Assembly (NCBI GenBank): GCA_963836775.1
Contig: CAWIKR010000002.1
Coordinates: 2,604,001-2,668,000 of the forward strand
Source of the DNA: DASQPR01 sp963836775
Lineage (GTDB): Bacteria; Actinomycetota; Actinomycetes; Mycobacteriales; Micromonosporaceae
Direction of reading: 5' to 3'
Length of the DNA stretch: 64,000 nucleotides
The position numbers and the translations under genes are program-made. Within the stretch, counting starts at the first letter, position 1. Every line of letters begins with the position of its first letter. Below the pieces are notes generated by a model. It was not told where the DNA came from and did no database searches. It saw nothing but the letters and a program-made list of their open reading frames with translations. Positions 41,841 to 51,467 of this stretch are shown piece after piece.

Positions 41841-42677
41841 ATGACGCTTATCGACCCCGCTGCAATGGGAGTGCCGGCCGACGCCATGAGCCGTCTGGCC
41901 GAGCTGCAACCCGGCACACCCGGCCACATCTTCACCTCCGATCTGACGGTCAACGAGTTCCTGCTGGTCAAGCAGGCCGGATTCAATCCTCTCGGCCTGG
42001 TCCTCGGCAGCTCGGTCTATCACTGCGGCTTCCAGATGGGCCGCTGGGGCAAGAACCAGGAGCTCAGCGTCCTGTCCCAGGCCATGTATCACGCCCGGGA
42101 GCTGGCGATGAGCCGGATGCAGGCAGAGGCCGACGTGCTCGGCGCCGACGGCATTGTGGGCGTCCGCCTGGAGGTCGAATTCAAGGAGTGGGGTTCCGAC
42201 GCCGCCGAGTTCCTGGCGGTCGGCACCGCTGTGAAGGCGGACCCCGAGACGGCCCCGCATGGCGTGGCGAAGTGGCGCAACGACGCCGGCCATCCGTTCA
42301 CCTCGGACCTGTCCGGGCAGGATTTCTGGACCCTGTTGCAGGCTGGCTACGCCCCTCTCGGCATGACCATGGGCACCTGCGTCTATCACGTGGCGCACCG
42401 GACGTTCGGCAACATCATGTCCAGCATGGGGCAGAACACCGAGTTGCCGCAGTTCACCCAGGCGCTCTATGACGCTCGGGAGCTGGCCATGGCACGGATG
42501 CAGAAGGAAGCCGAAGTGCTCAACGCCGAAGGCATCGTCGGCGTGTCGCTGTCCCAGCGCAATCACACCTGGGGCTCGCACACCACCGAGTTCTTCGCCA
42601 TCGGCACGGCGGTGCGACCGATCCGGCCGGATCACGTGATCCCGACCCCGCAGTTAATGTTGGGCCTGGACTCCTAA
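41841..42677 (+). CDS. Duplicated YbjQ-like (heavy-metal-binding) domain protein
   Basis: 278 residues from ATG 41841, 2 nt after the preceding paralogue. Domain 1: IFTSDLTVNEFLLVKQAGFNPLGLVLGSSVYHCG to FLAVGTAVKA. Domain 2: PFTSDLSGQDFWTLLQAGYAPLGMTMGTCVYHVA to FFAIGTAVRP. Both repeat the pattern ARELAM-xRM-Q-EA-L-A-GIVGV. No Gly-rich insert. Last gene of the operon; a stem-loop follows 34 nt after the stop. Confidence 0.82.
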   Translation: MTLIDPAAMGVPADAMSRLAELQPGTPGHIFTSDLTVNEFLLVKQAGFNPLGLVLGSSVYHCGFQMGRWGKNQELSVLSQAMYHARELAMSRMQAEADVLGADGIVGVRLEVEFKEWGSDAAEFLAVGTAVKADPETAPHGVAKWRNDAGHPFTSDLSGQDFWTLLQAGYAPLGMTMGTCVYHVAHRTFGNIMSSMGQNTELPQFTQALYDARELAMARMQKEAEVLNAEGIVGVSLSQRNHTWGSHTTEFFAIGTAVRPIRPDHVIPTPQLMLGLDS

Positions 42678-42711
42678 AGCGTCGGCCGCCACTGCGCGGC
42701 CCGGCCGCCGA

Positions 42712-42758
42712 GATCTTGAACGTTCATTGCTGCATGGCAGCGACAAACGTTCAAGATC
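42712..42758. repeat. 47-nt intergenic hairpin, copy 1 (partner at 58081)
   Basis: Outer 13-bp arms GATCTTGAACGTT and complement, then TTGCTGC/GCAGCGA after a small CA mismatch. A second copy of the same length with compensating changes lies at 58081-58127. Confidence 0.85.
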
Positions 42759-42807
42759 CAGAGGTGAGAGGGGTAAGGCGCGGGAGGGCGGCAAAGCGCG
42801 GGTGGCC

Positions 42808-43596
42808 TCAGCCCACCCGCATGGACCGCAGCAATTCCTCGTCGCCGCTGACGTCCAGCACGTCGAAACCAACCCGCCCGTAGAGCGCCAGCATCAGATC
42901 GCTGCATGATCCGGCAGCCACCACACGAGCCGGGTGCTCATCGAAGTCGAAGATCGTTTCGGTATCCAGCAACGCGATGCCCTCGCCCCGCAAACGGACA
43001 TGCCAGACGTGCTCGATATCGATGGCGTGCAGCGCCACCATGCCGGTCGGCAGCTGCCCGCCGGTGCGGTCGGCCTGAGCCGCCGGGTGCCGCCGCCCGG
43101 CCGGCAGCCAGGTGTCCAGCACCTCGGCGACGCCGTCGGCGGCGAGTTTCGTCTCGATCGGCTCGGCCCGGCCGATCGCCATCTGGAGATCCCACCGGTG
43201 GACCGCGGTCTCATGGGCCATCCGGCGCTGCCAGAACGCCACCCGCTTGCTCTGCGGCGCCCAGTTCCACGCCGGCATCTCCGGATCCAGCAGGTCAAAG
43301 GTGTTCACCAGGTCACCGAACTCCTGGCTCCACCAGCTGATCAGGTCGTCGGCCCGGGGTTCGGCCTCGAAGTCCAGCCGGGAGCGATCCGGCTTGGTGG
43401 TCACCCCGCGAACGACGTGCGCGTGCACCCAGCGGTAGACGCTGCCGAGATGATGGATCAGGTCCGCGATAGTCCAGTCCGGGCAGGAGGGGACCGCGCT
43501 CGCCAGGTCGGCCTCGGCCGCGGCGGAGCCGAACGCGCCACCCTCGTCTCGCATGGACGCGAGCCACATGTCCTTGGTGCCGTGAAGCCGAGCCAT
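42808..43596 (-). CDS. Maleylpyruvate isomerase family mycothiol-dependent enzyme
   Basis: 262 residues from ATG 43596 with AGGAGGA upstream. The DinB-like N-terminal domain shows VPSCPDWTIADLIHHLGSVYRWVH, and RRMAHETAVHRWDLQMA supplies the metal His residues of mycothiol S-transferases. The C-terminal SCP2-like region is present. Conjugates or isomerises electrophiles with mycothiol, matching mshA and mshD in this window. Exact substrate unknown. Confidence 0.85.
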   Translation of the reverse strand: MARLHGTKDMWLASMRDEGGAFGSAAAEADLASAVPSCPDWTIADLIHHLGSVYRWVHAHVVRGVTTKPDRSRLDFEAEPRADDLISWWSQEFGDLVNTFDLLDPEMPAWNWAPQSKRVAFWQRRMAHETAVHRWDLQMAIGRAEPIETKLAADGVAEVLDTWLPAGRRHPAAQADRTGGQLPTGMVALHAIDIEHVWHVRLRGEGIALLDTETIFDFDEHPARVVAAGSCSDLMLALYGRVGFDVLDVSGDEELLRSMRVG

Positions 43597-43691
43597 CGTG
43601 TCCTCCTGCGGTGCCCTTTCTGCGCTACCCCGGTGGCGCTTTGGCCAATCCCAGGCTGCCCACGCGGAGCCGCTCATTCTAGGGTTAGCAC

Positions 43692-44747
43692 GTGAATGCT
43701 GTTGGATCGAATCTTGGCCGCCTTACCACGCTGCAGCTGGGGGGCCCCGCGCAACGCGTGGTGGAGGCGACAGACGATCTGCAAATGATCCAAACCGTCC
43801 GAGACGCTACTCGCCGCGACGAAGCAATACTGCTCCTCGCCGGCGGCAGCAACGTCGTTATCGCCGACGACGGCTTCGACGGGACCGCGATTGTCATCCG
43901 AACGCGTGGCATCGAGGCCAGCGCCAGCGGTGATTCGGTGCGGGTCCGGGTGGCGGCCGGAGAGCCCTGGGACAGCGTCGTTGAGCACAGCGTTCGTGAG
44001 GGCTGGTCCGGTCTGGAGGCGATGTCCGGCATCCCCGGATCCGCGGGCGCGACCCCGATCCAGAACGTCAGCGCCTATGGGCAGGAAATCTCCGAGCGGA
44101 TCGTGTCGGTCCGGGTCTATGACCGTGAGTCGGATGCGGTTTACGACATGACCACACAGGACTGCCGGTTCGCGTACCGGCTCAGCATTTTCAAGCACTC
44201 CAACCGGTGGGTGGTGCTGTCCGTGGAGCTCGAACTCGCCGTCTCGAGCCGGTCGGCCCCGATCCGGTACGCGGAACTCGCCGCCGCACTGGGCGTCGAG
44301 GCCGGCGATCAGGTCGAAACCGAGGCGGTACGCGACGCGGTCCGCAAACTCCGCGCCGGTAAGGGCATGGTGCTCGATCCGGCCGACCCGGACACCTACT
44401 CCGTGGGATCGTTTTTCACTAACGCTGTCCTCGATGCACATGCTTACGCGGAACTGGAGAAGCGGGCCGAGGCCGCCGGCGTGGGCCGACCCGCAGGCCA
44501 TCCGGCACCCGACGGTTCGGTCAAGGTGTCCGCGGCCTGGCTGATCGAGCGGGCCGGGTTCCACAAGGGCTACGGCGGCACCGACGTCGCGATCTCGTCG
44601 AAACACACGCTGGCTCTGACCAACCGCGGTCGCGGCACCACCACCGCGTTGCTGGCGCTCGCGAAGGAGATTCGCGACGGTGTGCACCAGCGCTTCGGCG
44701 TGCTGTTGCATCCGGAGCCGGTGCTGGTCAACTGCTCTCTGGACTGA
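43692..44747 (+). CDS. murB: UDP-N-acetylmuramate dehydrogenase MurB
   Basis: 351 residues from GTG 43692. FAD-binding blocks LLAGGSNVVIADDGF, SGIPGSAGATPIQNVSAYGQE, YRLSIFKH and the catalytic Ser region SVGSFFTNAV, with the C-terminal KVSAAWLIERAGF and NRG. It reduces UDP-GlcNAc-enolpyruvate to UDP-MurNAc with NADPH in peptidoglycan precursor synthesis. Stand-alone here. Confidence 0.96.
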   Translation: MNAVGSNLGRLTTLQLGGPAQRVVEATDDLQMIQTVRDATRRDEAILLLAGGSNVVIADDGFDGTAIVIRTRGIEASASGDSVRVRVAAGEPWDSVVEHSVREGWSGLEAMSGIPGSAGATPIQNVSAYGQEISERIVSVRVYDRESDAVYDMTTQDCRFAYRLSIFKHSNRWVVLSVELELAVSSRSAPIRYAELAAALGVEAGDQVETEAVRDAVRKLRAGKGMVLDPADPDTYSVGSFFTNAVLDAHAYAELEKRAEAAGVGRPAGHPAPDGSVKVSAAWLIERAGFHKGYGGTDVAISSKHTLALTNRGRGTTTALLALAKEIRDGVHQRFGVLLHPEPVLVNCSLD

Positions 44748-45109
44748 TCCGGTCAGCGGCTGATCGCTACGCCATGGACACCGCCCAGTCGATCCCCGCC
44801 CACTCCATCCGGACATTCTCGCCCCCGACGGGACAGTTGATCGGTCGGCAGGCCGATATCCTGCGTCACGATCACCATGACGAGCTTGGTTGCGGCGAGG
44901 GTTGAGCAGTGGAGAAGTCGAAGCGTCGTGCTGCGGGGTCGCGTGCCATCTGGCGGATCTTCGTGGTCAGCGCCGACCTATCGTGGCGTGGCGAGCCGAC
45001 GACGTCCTAGAGTCCAGGCGCCGGTGGGCGGAGGACGGCCCGCGTCATCGATGACGCGGGGATTGTGAACCCGGCTCGCGTCGCTGGTCCGGCGGCTACT
45101 GTGAGCCGA
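44748..45109. other. Intergenic region after murB
   Basis: 362 bp with no convincing gene; the open frames inside lack ribosome sites and family resemblance. It contains a perfect 20-bp palindrome (45040-45059). Confidence 0.5.
45040..45059. promoter_or_regulatory. Perfect 20-bp palindrome, possible operator
   Basis: CCGCGTCATC at 45040-45049 followed directly by its reverse complement, 50 bp before the DUF2795 start. Dyad size suits a dimeric regulator. Confidence 0.4.
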
Positions 45110-45472
45110 ATGGGGGATCCGATCCAAGGTAGCGACCAGCACAACCGTCGTATCGACGAGGACGTGACCAAGGACCCCGGGGACGTGGAAGAAGTGCCCG
45201 AGGTGAGCCTCTGGGACCGGCCCGGCAGCGACGACGTCATCTCCGGCGAGGCCAACGATCCCGACCGAACGGATTTGCGGTCGGAGATCGGGCAGTACAC
45301 CTCATTCGTAGCGTTTCCCGCCAAGACACCGGCGCTGATCGCCGCCGCCGAGAGCCGGAACGCGTCGGACGAGGTGCTGTCCGCGTTGCGTGGGCTCGAC
45401 CCGAAGGCTCGGTTCGACACTCCGGAGGATCTGTGGAGTGCACTCGATCTGGGAACCGGGAAGCGCTTCTAG
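45110..45472 (+). CDS. DUF2795 domain protein
   Basis: 120 residues from ATG 45110. Acidic N-terminal half (about 55 residues, rich in D/E/P) and a C-terminal DUF2795 domain (YTSFVAFPAKTPALIAAAES, VLSALRGLDPKARFDTPEDLWSAL), the short helical fold widespread in actinobacteria. Function unknown. Downstream genes are on the opposite strand. Confidence 0.82.
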   Translation: MGDPIQGSDQHNRRIDEDVTKDPGDVEEVPEVSLWDRPGSDDVISGEANDPDRTDLRSEIGQYTSFVAFPAKTPALIAAAESRNASDEVLSALRGLDPKARFDTPEDLWSALDLGTGKRF

Positions 45473-45502
45473 CGTCGCGGGAACGATGATCTTCGGGCCA
45501 GG

Positions 45503-46237
45503 TCAGGGCTGGAACATTTTCCACTGCCCCTCGGAGACGACCTGAGCGACGCCGTCGGCCACGCTGATGGCGGTGTCATCGTCGATCGCGTACGTCGGCG
45601 CGGGAATCCGTGCCGCCCACCTCTCGGCGTTCGCCAATGATGCGTCGGCGTGGTGCGGGTGCTCCAGATGCGGGATCACCGCGAAGTCAACGAGTCCCGC
45701 TCCCTGTCCCGTGACCAGGATTCTGTCGACGTCACCGTCGGGCGTGGTGAAGACGATGTCCTCCGACTTCAGCGGTCCATCGTCACCACGGGGCGGTTCG
45801 ATGTAGGTCTCGACGAAGGTGGAGGCAGCAGCGATGCTCCCGGCACTCACCCCCACGTAGACGGCCTCGGAGCGCAGCGTCGGCAGGAGACCGGTCAAAC
45901 CGGAGCGCCGCATCCAGTTGGCGAGAAACAGGGGGTCTCCGCCCCATACCAGCACCGCGTCGGCGTCCCGGACCGTTGGCACCCACGCCGCCTCGTCGAT
46001 GTTCGGCAGCGCCGTCAGCTCCAGGATGCCCACCGATTTCCAACCCAATCCAGTCAACTTCGACGAAGCCTTGCCGCAGATGGCTTGCCACGCCATGCCG
46101 GGCCCGCCGGGGAACGGGTAGATGGCGGTCGGGATGAAGAGGGCGTTGGCCTCCGCGATCGGTTTGCCCAGCAGGTCAACCAGCGCGTTGTGGATGCTGC
46201 TGTTGGTGATCCCAGCCGAGGTGAGGAGAGCTCTCAT
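45503..46237 (-). CDS. Peptidase E-like (S51) serine peptidase family protein
   Basis: 244 residues from ATG 46237 (RALLTSAGITNSSIHNALVDLLGKP), with AGGACC just upstream; ATG 46261 is an alternative. Class I amidotransferase-like fold with nucleophile Ser in VYVGVSAGSIAAA and the DAVLVWGGDPLFLANWMR block, as in S51 peptidases. Cleaves Asp-X dipeptides in characterised relatives. Not linked to the neighbouring operon. Confidence 0.85.
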   Translation of the reverse strand: MRALLTSAGITNSSIHNALVDLLGKPIAEANALFIPTAIYPFPGGPGMAWQAICGKASSKLTGLGWKSVGILELTALPNIDEAAWVPTVRDADAVLVWGGDPLFLANWMRRSGLTGLLPTLRSEAVYVGVSAGSIAAASTFVETYIEPPRGDDGPLKSEDIVFTTPDGDVDRILVTGQGAGLVDFAVIPHLEHPHHADASLANAERWAARIPAPTYAIDDDTAISVADGVAQVVSEGQWKMFQP

Positions 46238-46336
46238 GGTCCTGCCTTCCTGAGTTGCCATCTCGTCATGCCTGAGTTGCCCGCTCTGGACACTACCGAC
46301 AGTAGAGACGCGACGTTGACCGCCGTGAATGCGTCG

Positions 46337-47116
46337 TCACGCGACGGCTGACCACGCCACGGTCAGTTCGCCCAGGCGCCACCGTGAGCGCGAGTCGAGC
46401 AGCGGAAAGCCGGCCCCGGCGAGGACGCCGCAAGCGGCGATCCAGCGCTGTCGAGCCCCGAACACCCCGACCGGGGCGGCCGCGGCCCAGGCTCGGTCGA
46501 GAGCGTCGATGTAGTCGTGAATCGGCGCACCCGGCACGTTGTGGTGAATCAGCGCCTTGGGCAGCCGCTCGGCCAGAGTCGCTGGTCGGTCCAGATGCGA
46601 CAACCGGGCGGCCAGCGTCAGTGACAGCGGCCCGGACCGGTCCAGCAGCACCCAACTGGCGAGGCGGCCCAACTCGTCGCAGGTCCCTTCGACGACGTAG
46701 TCAGAGGCCGCGGTCATGGTCGACCAGGCGTCCAGGACCACCGATTCGTCGTACTGGCGCAGCACGTTGAACGCGCGAACCACGACCGGGCGCAGACCGG
46801 CCAGCTCGAAACCGCCCCGGGCGAAGGTCAGCAGCGGTGGTTCGGCCAGTGGCTGGGCGTCGGTTACGCGTACCGGGTCAATCTCAAGACCAACCACCCG
46901 GGTGTCCGGACGCACCGCGGTGGCCAGCCGCGCACGCAGCTCGATCGCGGTGATCGGGGTGGCGCCGTAGCCGAGGTCGACCACCAGCGGGTCGGCGGCG
47001 GCGAGCAACGCGGACCGCAGCCGATGAGCGATCCAGGTGTCCACCCGGCGCAGCCGATTAGGGTTGGTCGTCCCGCGGGTGACCAACCCGATCGGCCGTT
47101 CGCGCCGGTTCGCCAT
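46337..47116 (-). CDS. Class I SAM-dependent methyltransferase
   Basis: 259 residues from ATG 47116. Motif I PLVVDLGYGATPITAIELR and the acidic loop VVGLEIDP mark the SAM site. It belongs to an actinobacterial group rather than a named enzyme family; the acceptor is unknown. It lies 9 nt after the SDR gene in the same direction. Confidence 0.8.
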   Translation of the reverse strand: MANRRERPIGLVTRGTTNPNRLRRVDTWIAHRLRSALLAAADPLVVDLGYGATPITAIELRARLATAVRPDTRVVGLEIDPVRVTDAQPLAEPPLLTFARGGFELAGLRPVVVRAFNVLRQYDESVVLDAWSTMTAASDYVVEGTCDELGRLASWVLLDRSGPLSLTLAARLSHLDRPATLAERLPKALIHHNVPGAPIHDYIDALDRAWAAAAPVGVFGARQRWIAACGVLAGAGFPLLDSRSRWRLGELTVAWSAVA

Positions 47117-47125
47117 GGCCCGGCC

Positions 47126-47896
47126 CTAGTCGAAGACCCGGTGGACTTTGTGCTGGGCGGCCTGAGCCAGCGGCCGGACCACGAGGCGGTCGATGTTGAC
47201 GTGGTGCGGCCGGGTCGCCACCCACGCGACGCAGTCGGCGATGTCATCGGCGACTAAGGGCTCCTTCACGCCCGCGTAGACCGCGGCGGCCTTGTCGGCG
47301 TCGCCGCCGAACCGGATCACGGCGAACTCGTCGGTCTTGACCATGCCCGGGTCGATCTCGATCACCCGGACCGGTTCGCCGCTGAGTTCCAGCCGCAGCG
47401 TGCCGGTCATCGCGGTCTGGGCGTGCTTGGCCGCGGTATAGCCGCCGCCACCCTCGTAGACCACGAAGCCGGCGGTCGAGCTCATCATCACGATGGTTCC
47501 GGCGCCCGATGCGATCAAGGCCGGGAGCAGCGCCTTGGTGACGCGGAGCGTGCCGAGAACGTTGACGTCGAACATCCACTGCCAGTCCTCGACCGAGCCC
47601 TGGGCGACCGGGTCCGCGCCGTGCGCCCCGCCCGCGATGTTGACCAGCAGCGTCAACTCGCCCTCGATGCCGGACACCGCCTCGACCAGGGCCGCCACAT
47701 CGTCGTCACTGGTGACGTCGACCGGCACCGGCGTGGCCCAGCCGCCGTCGCGAACGATCTGCTCGGTGAGTTCGATCAAGCGCTCGGCGCGCCGCGCGGC
47801 GACGACGACATGGAAGCCCTCGGCGGCCAGGCGTCGGGCGGTGGCGGCACCGATTCCGGAGGAGGCGCCGGTCACGACGGCGATAGCAGTGGTCAT
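47126..47896 (-). CDS. Short-chain dehydrogenase/reductase
   Basis: 256 residues from ATG 47896. Classical SDR: TGASSGIG at 9-16, the LLVNIAGGAHG region, the SST...GGYTAAKHA catalytic Ser/Tyr/Lys, and IDPGMVKT. YdfG/YMR226C-like enzymes oxidise beta-hydroxy acids such as serine; the substrate is not proven. First gene of the two-gene minus-strand unit with the methyltransferase. Confidence 0.9.
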   Translation of the reverse strand: MTTAIAVVTGASSGIGAATARRLAAEGFHVVVAARRAERLIELTEQIVRDGGWATPVPVDVTSDDDVAALVEAVSGIEGELTLLVNIAGGAHGADPVAQGSVEDWQWMFDVNVLGTLRVTKALLPALIASGAGTIVMMSSTAGFVVYEGGGGYTAAKHAQTAMTGTLRLELSGEPVRVIEIDPGMVKTDEFAVIRFGGDADKAAAVYAGVKEPLVADDIADCVAWVATRPHHVNIDRLVVRPLAQAAQHKVHRVFD

Positions 47897-48082
47897 GCCC
47901 TGATCCTGCCAAAGCCGGGCCGGTGACCTCCATCACAGGCGGTCCGGCTCAGGACGTAACGATCGGATGAACCGGGAAGATGCATGACGACTTGTCGGTT
48001 GAGACCTGATGGTTGCCGGCCCATCCGGCCCTGAGCTGTGCTTCGAATGCACATCGCAGGCCGACGAACGCGAGGAGTCAAC

Positions 48083-49420
48083 GTGGCGCGCGCGATTTCC
48101 ACGATCACGCCTCGTCGCGTCGCAACCCTTTCTGTGCACACCTCCCCCCTGGACCAGCCGGGCACCGGCGACGCCGGCGGCATGAACGTCTACATCGTCG
48201 AGGTGGCGCGACGGCTTGCGGCGTTCGGTGTCGAGGTCGAGATCTTCACCCGAGCCACCCGCAGCGAGCTGCCGCCGTGTGTCGAGATGGCTCCGGGCGT
48301 CACGGTCCGGCATGTCTCGGCCGGCCCGTTCGAGGGCCTGGCCAAGGAAGAACTGCCGGCCCAGATGTGTGCCTTCACCAACGGCGTGCTGCGTGCCGAG
48401 GCGGCCCGGGCGCCCGGGCACTACGATCTGGTGCACTCGCACTACTGGCTTTCCGGGCAGGTCGGCTCGCTCGCCAAGGATCGGTGGATGGTGCCGCTGG
48501 TGCACTCCGCCCACACCCTTGCGAAGGTCAAGAACCGGCTGCTGGCCGACGGCGACAAGCCCGAGCCCAAGGCTCGGGTGATCGGCGAGGAGCAGGTGGT
48601 GGCCGAGGCCGACCGCTTGGTCGCCAATACGCCGACCGAAGCTCGAGAGCTGATCGATATGTACGATGCCCCGCCCGCTCGGGTCGAGGTCGTGGAGCCG
48701 GGTGTTGATCTCGAACGATTCACCCCGACCGGCGAGGCCGGCAAGCGGGCGGCTCGGCACCGGTTCGGCCTGCCGGAGGACCGCTACGTGATCGCCTTTG
48801 TCGGTCGCATCCAGCCGCTGAAGGCTCCGGACGTGCTGCTTCGTGCCGCCGCCGAGCTGGCCGGCCTGGACCCGGTAGTGGCCTCCCGGTTGACGATCGT
48901 GATCGTCGGCGGCAACAGCGGCTCAGGCCTGAACCTTGGCGCACTCGCCGCCGATCTGGGACTCGATGGCAGGCCCGGCGCGCCGACCGTGCGCTACCTG
49001 CCGCCGCAGTCCGGTGCCGACCTCGCGGAGCTCTACCGGGCCGCGGACGTGGTCGCGGTGCCGAGCTACAACGAATCCTTCGGCCTGGTCGCGATGGAGG
49101 CTCAGGCCTGCGGTACGCCGGTCGTGGCAGCCGCGGTCGGTGGCCTGGTCACGGCGGTCCGGGACGATGTCTCCGGCGTGCTCGTGGATGGGCATCGTTC
49201 CGGCGACTGGGCACGCGTACTCCGGGATTTGCTGGCGGCACCGGCGCGCCGAGCGAAACTGTCCCGCGGCGCGGTCGAGCACGCGACCCAGTATTCCTGG
49301 AGTCGAACGGCGTCCGGCCTGCTCGCCGTCTACCGTGAAGCCATGTTCGATCATCGGGCGCGGGTGGCCGCGCAGTTCGACACGGCCCTGCGTGAATCGC
49401 GGGTCGGCGCCGCGGCATGA
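48083..49420 (+). CDS. mshA: D-inositol-3-phosphate glycosyltransferase MshA
   Basis: 445 residues from GTG 48083 (GAGGAG 6 nt upstream; more distal in-frame starts lack it). GT4 family: SVHTSPLDQPGTGDAGGMNVYI at the N-terminus with the UDP-sugar loop, FVGRIQPLKAPDVLLRAAAEL, and the retaining-transferase E-x7-E motif in PSYNESFGLVAMEAQACG. It transfers GlcNAc from UDP-GlcNAc to 1L-Ins-1-P, the first step to mycothiol. Overlaps the YbjN gene (ATGA). Confidence 0.95.
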   Translation: MARAISTITPRRVATLSVHTSPLDQPGTGDAGGMNVYIVEVARRLAAFGVEVEIFTRATRSELPPCVEMAPGVTVRHVSAGPFEGLAKEELPAQMCAFTNGVLRAEAARAPGHYDLVHSHYWLSGQVGSLAKDRWMVPLVHSAHTLAKVKNRLLADGDKPEPKARVIGEEQVVAEADRLVANTPTEARELIDMYDAPPARVEVVEPGVDLERFTPTGEAGKRAARHRFGLPEDRYVIAFVGRIQPLKAPDVLLRAAAELAGLDPVVASRLTIVIVGGNSGSGLNLGALAADLGLDGRPGAPTVRYLPPQSGADLAELYRAADVVAVPSYNESFGLVAMEAQACGTPVVAAAVGGLVTAVRDDVSGVLVDGHRSGDWARVLRDLLAAPARRAKLSRGAVEHATQYSWSRTASGLLAVYREAMFDHRARVAAQFDTALRESRVGAAA

Positions 49421-49917
49421 GTTCCGACGTCCGGCCCGTCATCGAGGCCACGCTCGACGATCGCGAGCTGCCGTGGGAGCGCACCGGCGAGGATTCGTAT
49501 GTCGTCACGCTGCCAGGCACTCACAAGCTCAAGACACTCTGCAACCTGGTGGTCGGCGCGCATGCCATGCGGGTCGAGGCGTTCGTCATGCGGCAGCCGG
49601 ACGAGCGGCGCGAGGACCTGTGGGCCTACCTGTTGCAGCGCAATGCCCGGATGTACGGCGTCGCCTGGGCCATCGACGGCGTCGGCGACGTCTATCTGAC
49701 CGGGCGGGTCCCGCTGCACGCGGTGACGCCGGACGAGCTGGACCGGCTCCTCGGTGCGGTGCTCACGTATGCCGATGAGAGCTTCGATGTCATGCTCGAA
49801 ATCGGCTTCTCCACGGCGATCCGACGGGAGTGGGCGTGGCGGGTGTCGCGTGGTGAGTCGCTGGCCAATCTGCAAGCGTTCAAGCACTTGATCGACGATG
49901 CGGATGCCGCGATCTGA
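49417..49917 (+). CDS. YbjN domain protein
   Basis: 166 residues from ATG 49417. YbjN/type III secretion chaperone-like fold: LPWERTGEDSYVVTLPG, HKLKTLCNLVVGAHAMRVEAFVMRQPDE, LLQRNARMYGVAWAIDGVGDVYLTGRVPL. The mshA-ybjN pairing is conserved in actinobacteria, but the role is unknown; YbjN acts in stress or motility regulation in E. coli. Confidence 0.88.
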   Translation: MSSDVRPVIEATLDDRELPWERTGEDSYVVTLPGTHKLKTLCNLVVGAHAMRVEAFVMRQPDERREDLWAYLLQRNARMYGVAWAIDGVGDVYLTGRVPLHAVTPDELDRLLGAVLTYADESFDVMLEIGFSTAIRREWAWRVSRGESLANLQAFKHLIDDADAAI

Positions 49918-49983
49918 CGCACGTCCCGATGAGCGGGAATTCGGGTCCACCAAGGGATAGACCGATGCCTTAGTGTCGGCCGG

Positions 49984-51449
49984 GTGGATCAAGCCCGCCC
50001 GAATTACGCCTGGCGTCCGGTTTCCCTGACCGCCGTGGCCGCAGCGATCCTGCTGGCGGTCACCGCTACCGGCTACGGCTATCACCGCGACGAGCTCTAC
50101 TTCCGGATGCTCTCCCGCCACCTTGCGCTCGGCTATGTGGACCAGCCGCCGATGACGCCGTTCCTCGTCCGCGTCTTCACCGGCGCTTTCGGCGACAACC
50201 TGTTCGCGCTGCGGATCCCGGCGATCCTCTCGCTGGTCATCACCCTGTTCATCGTCGCCGCGATCGCCCGCGAACTCGGCGGCGGGCCGGCCGCTCAGCT
50301 CATCACCGCGGTTGGCACCGTCGCGCCGTTTCCGCTGATCGCGGGACACGTGTTGCTGACCGCGTCACCCGACATGGTGTTCTGGACGCTGACGATCCTG
50401 TTCATGCTCCGCGCTCTGCTCCGCGAAGAGCCGCGCTGGTGGCTCTGGGCTGGTCTGGTCGTCGGCGTCGCGCTGTGGAACAAGCAGCTGATCGTGTTGC
50501 TGCTGCTGGGTTTGCTGGGCGGGCTGCTGATCACCGGACCGCGGGCGGTGTTCCGGCAGTGGCAACTCTGGGCCGGCATCGGCATTGCGGTGGCGATCGC
50601 CGCGCCCACCATCATCTGGCAGGCCACGAATCACTGGCCCGAGCTGACCATGGCCAAGGCGATCTCGCAGGACAAGGGCGGCGACGACCGTACGCTGTTC
50701 ATCCCGTTCCAGATCATCCTGCTGGGCGCGATGGTCTACGTCTGGATCCGCGGCCTGATCGCGATGTTCCGGCGGCCGGAGTGGCGCCCAGTGCGGGCGC
50801 TGGCCTGGGCCTATCCGGTGGTGGCGGTGATCGTGCTGGCCACCGGTGGCCAGATCTATTACACCTTCGGGCTGCTCGCGCTTTACCTGGCGGCGGGCGT
50901 CAGTGAGCGCTGTTCCCGCGCGGTCTGCGGCACGTCTTCTGGCTGGTGGCCCCGACAGTGCTGATCGGTGCCCTGATCGCGTTGCCGATCGTCCCGCTCG
51001 GCTCGCTTGGTGCCTCCCACATCGGTGACCTGAACCAGACCGCGCGCGATTCGGTCGGCTGGCCGGCCTACGTCGGCGAGGTCGGGCGTGCCTACCAGGC
51101 GATCCCGGCCGATCAGCGAGCCGTCACCGGCCTGATCGCCGGCAACTACGGCGAAGCCGGAGCGCTGGACAAGTTCGGGTCCCGCTACCACCTGCCACCG
51201 GTGCACAGTGGCCTGAACCAGCTCTACTTCTACGGGCCGCCACCGGAGTCCGACACGAACGCGCTGCTCGTCGGGCACGATGTCGATGATCCGGTGGAGC
51301 ATGTCGGATTCGCGTCCTGCCAGATCGTCGGCACGTTGGACAACAACGTGGGCGTCGACAACGAGGAGCAGGGCCGGCAGATCCTCTACTGCACCGGGCG
51401 GTCGATGCCGTGGTCCGCGATCTGGCCGACCTATCAGCACTACGGCTGA
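49984..51449 (+). CDS. Glycosyltransferase family 39-type membrane protein (one frameshift in this sequence)
   Basis: GTG 49984. ArnT/PMT-like: GYGYHRDELYFRMLSRHLALGYVDQPPMTPFLVR carries the Asp-rich first loop, followed by about ten helices. The frame holds to LYLAAGVSE; the rest (ALFPRGLRHVFWLVAPTVL to the C-terminal domain ending HYG at 51449) is two bases later. The length of 1466 nt is 3n+2, so one base is missing near 50906-50908; adding it restores the sequence. Likely uses polyprenyl-phosphate sugar donors for envelope glycans or protein mannosylation. Confidence 0.85.
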
Positions 51450-51467
51450 CGAAGCGCTTCCCGGCGG

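Noticed and set aside
44877..45068. 63-residue frame between murB and the DUF2795 gene
   Set aside because: No ribosome site, low-complexity translation and no coupling to neighbours.
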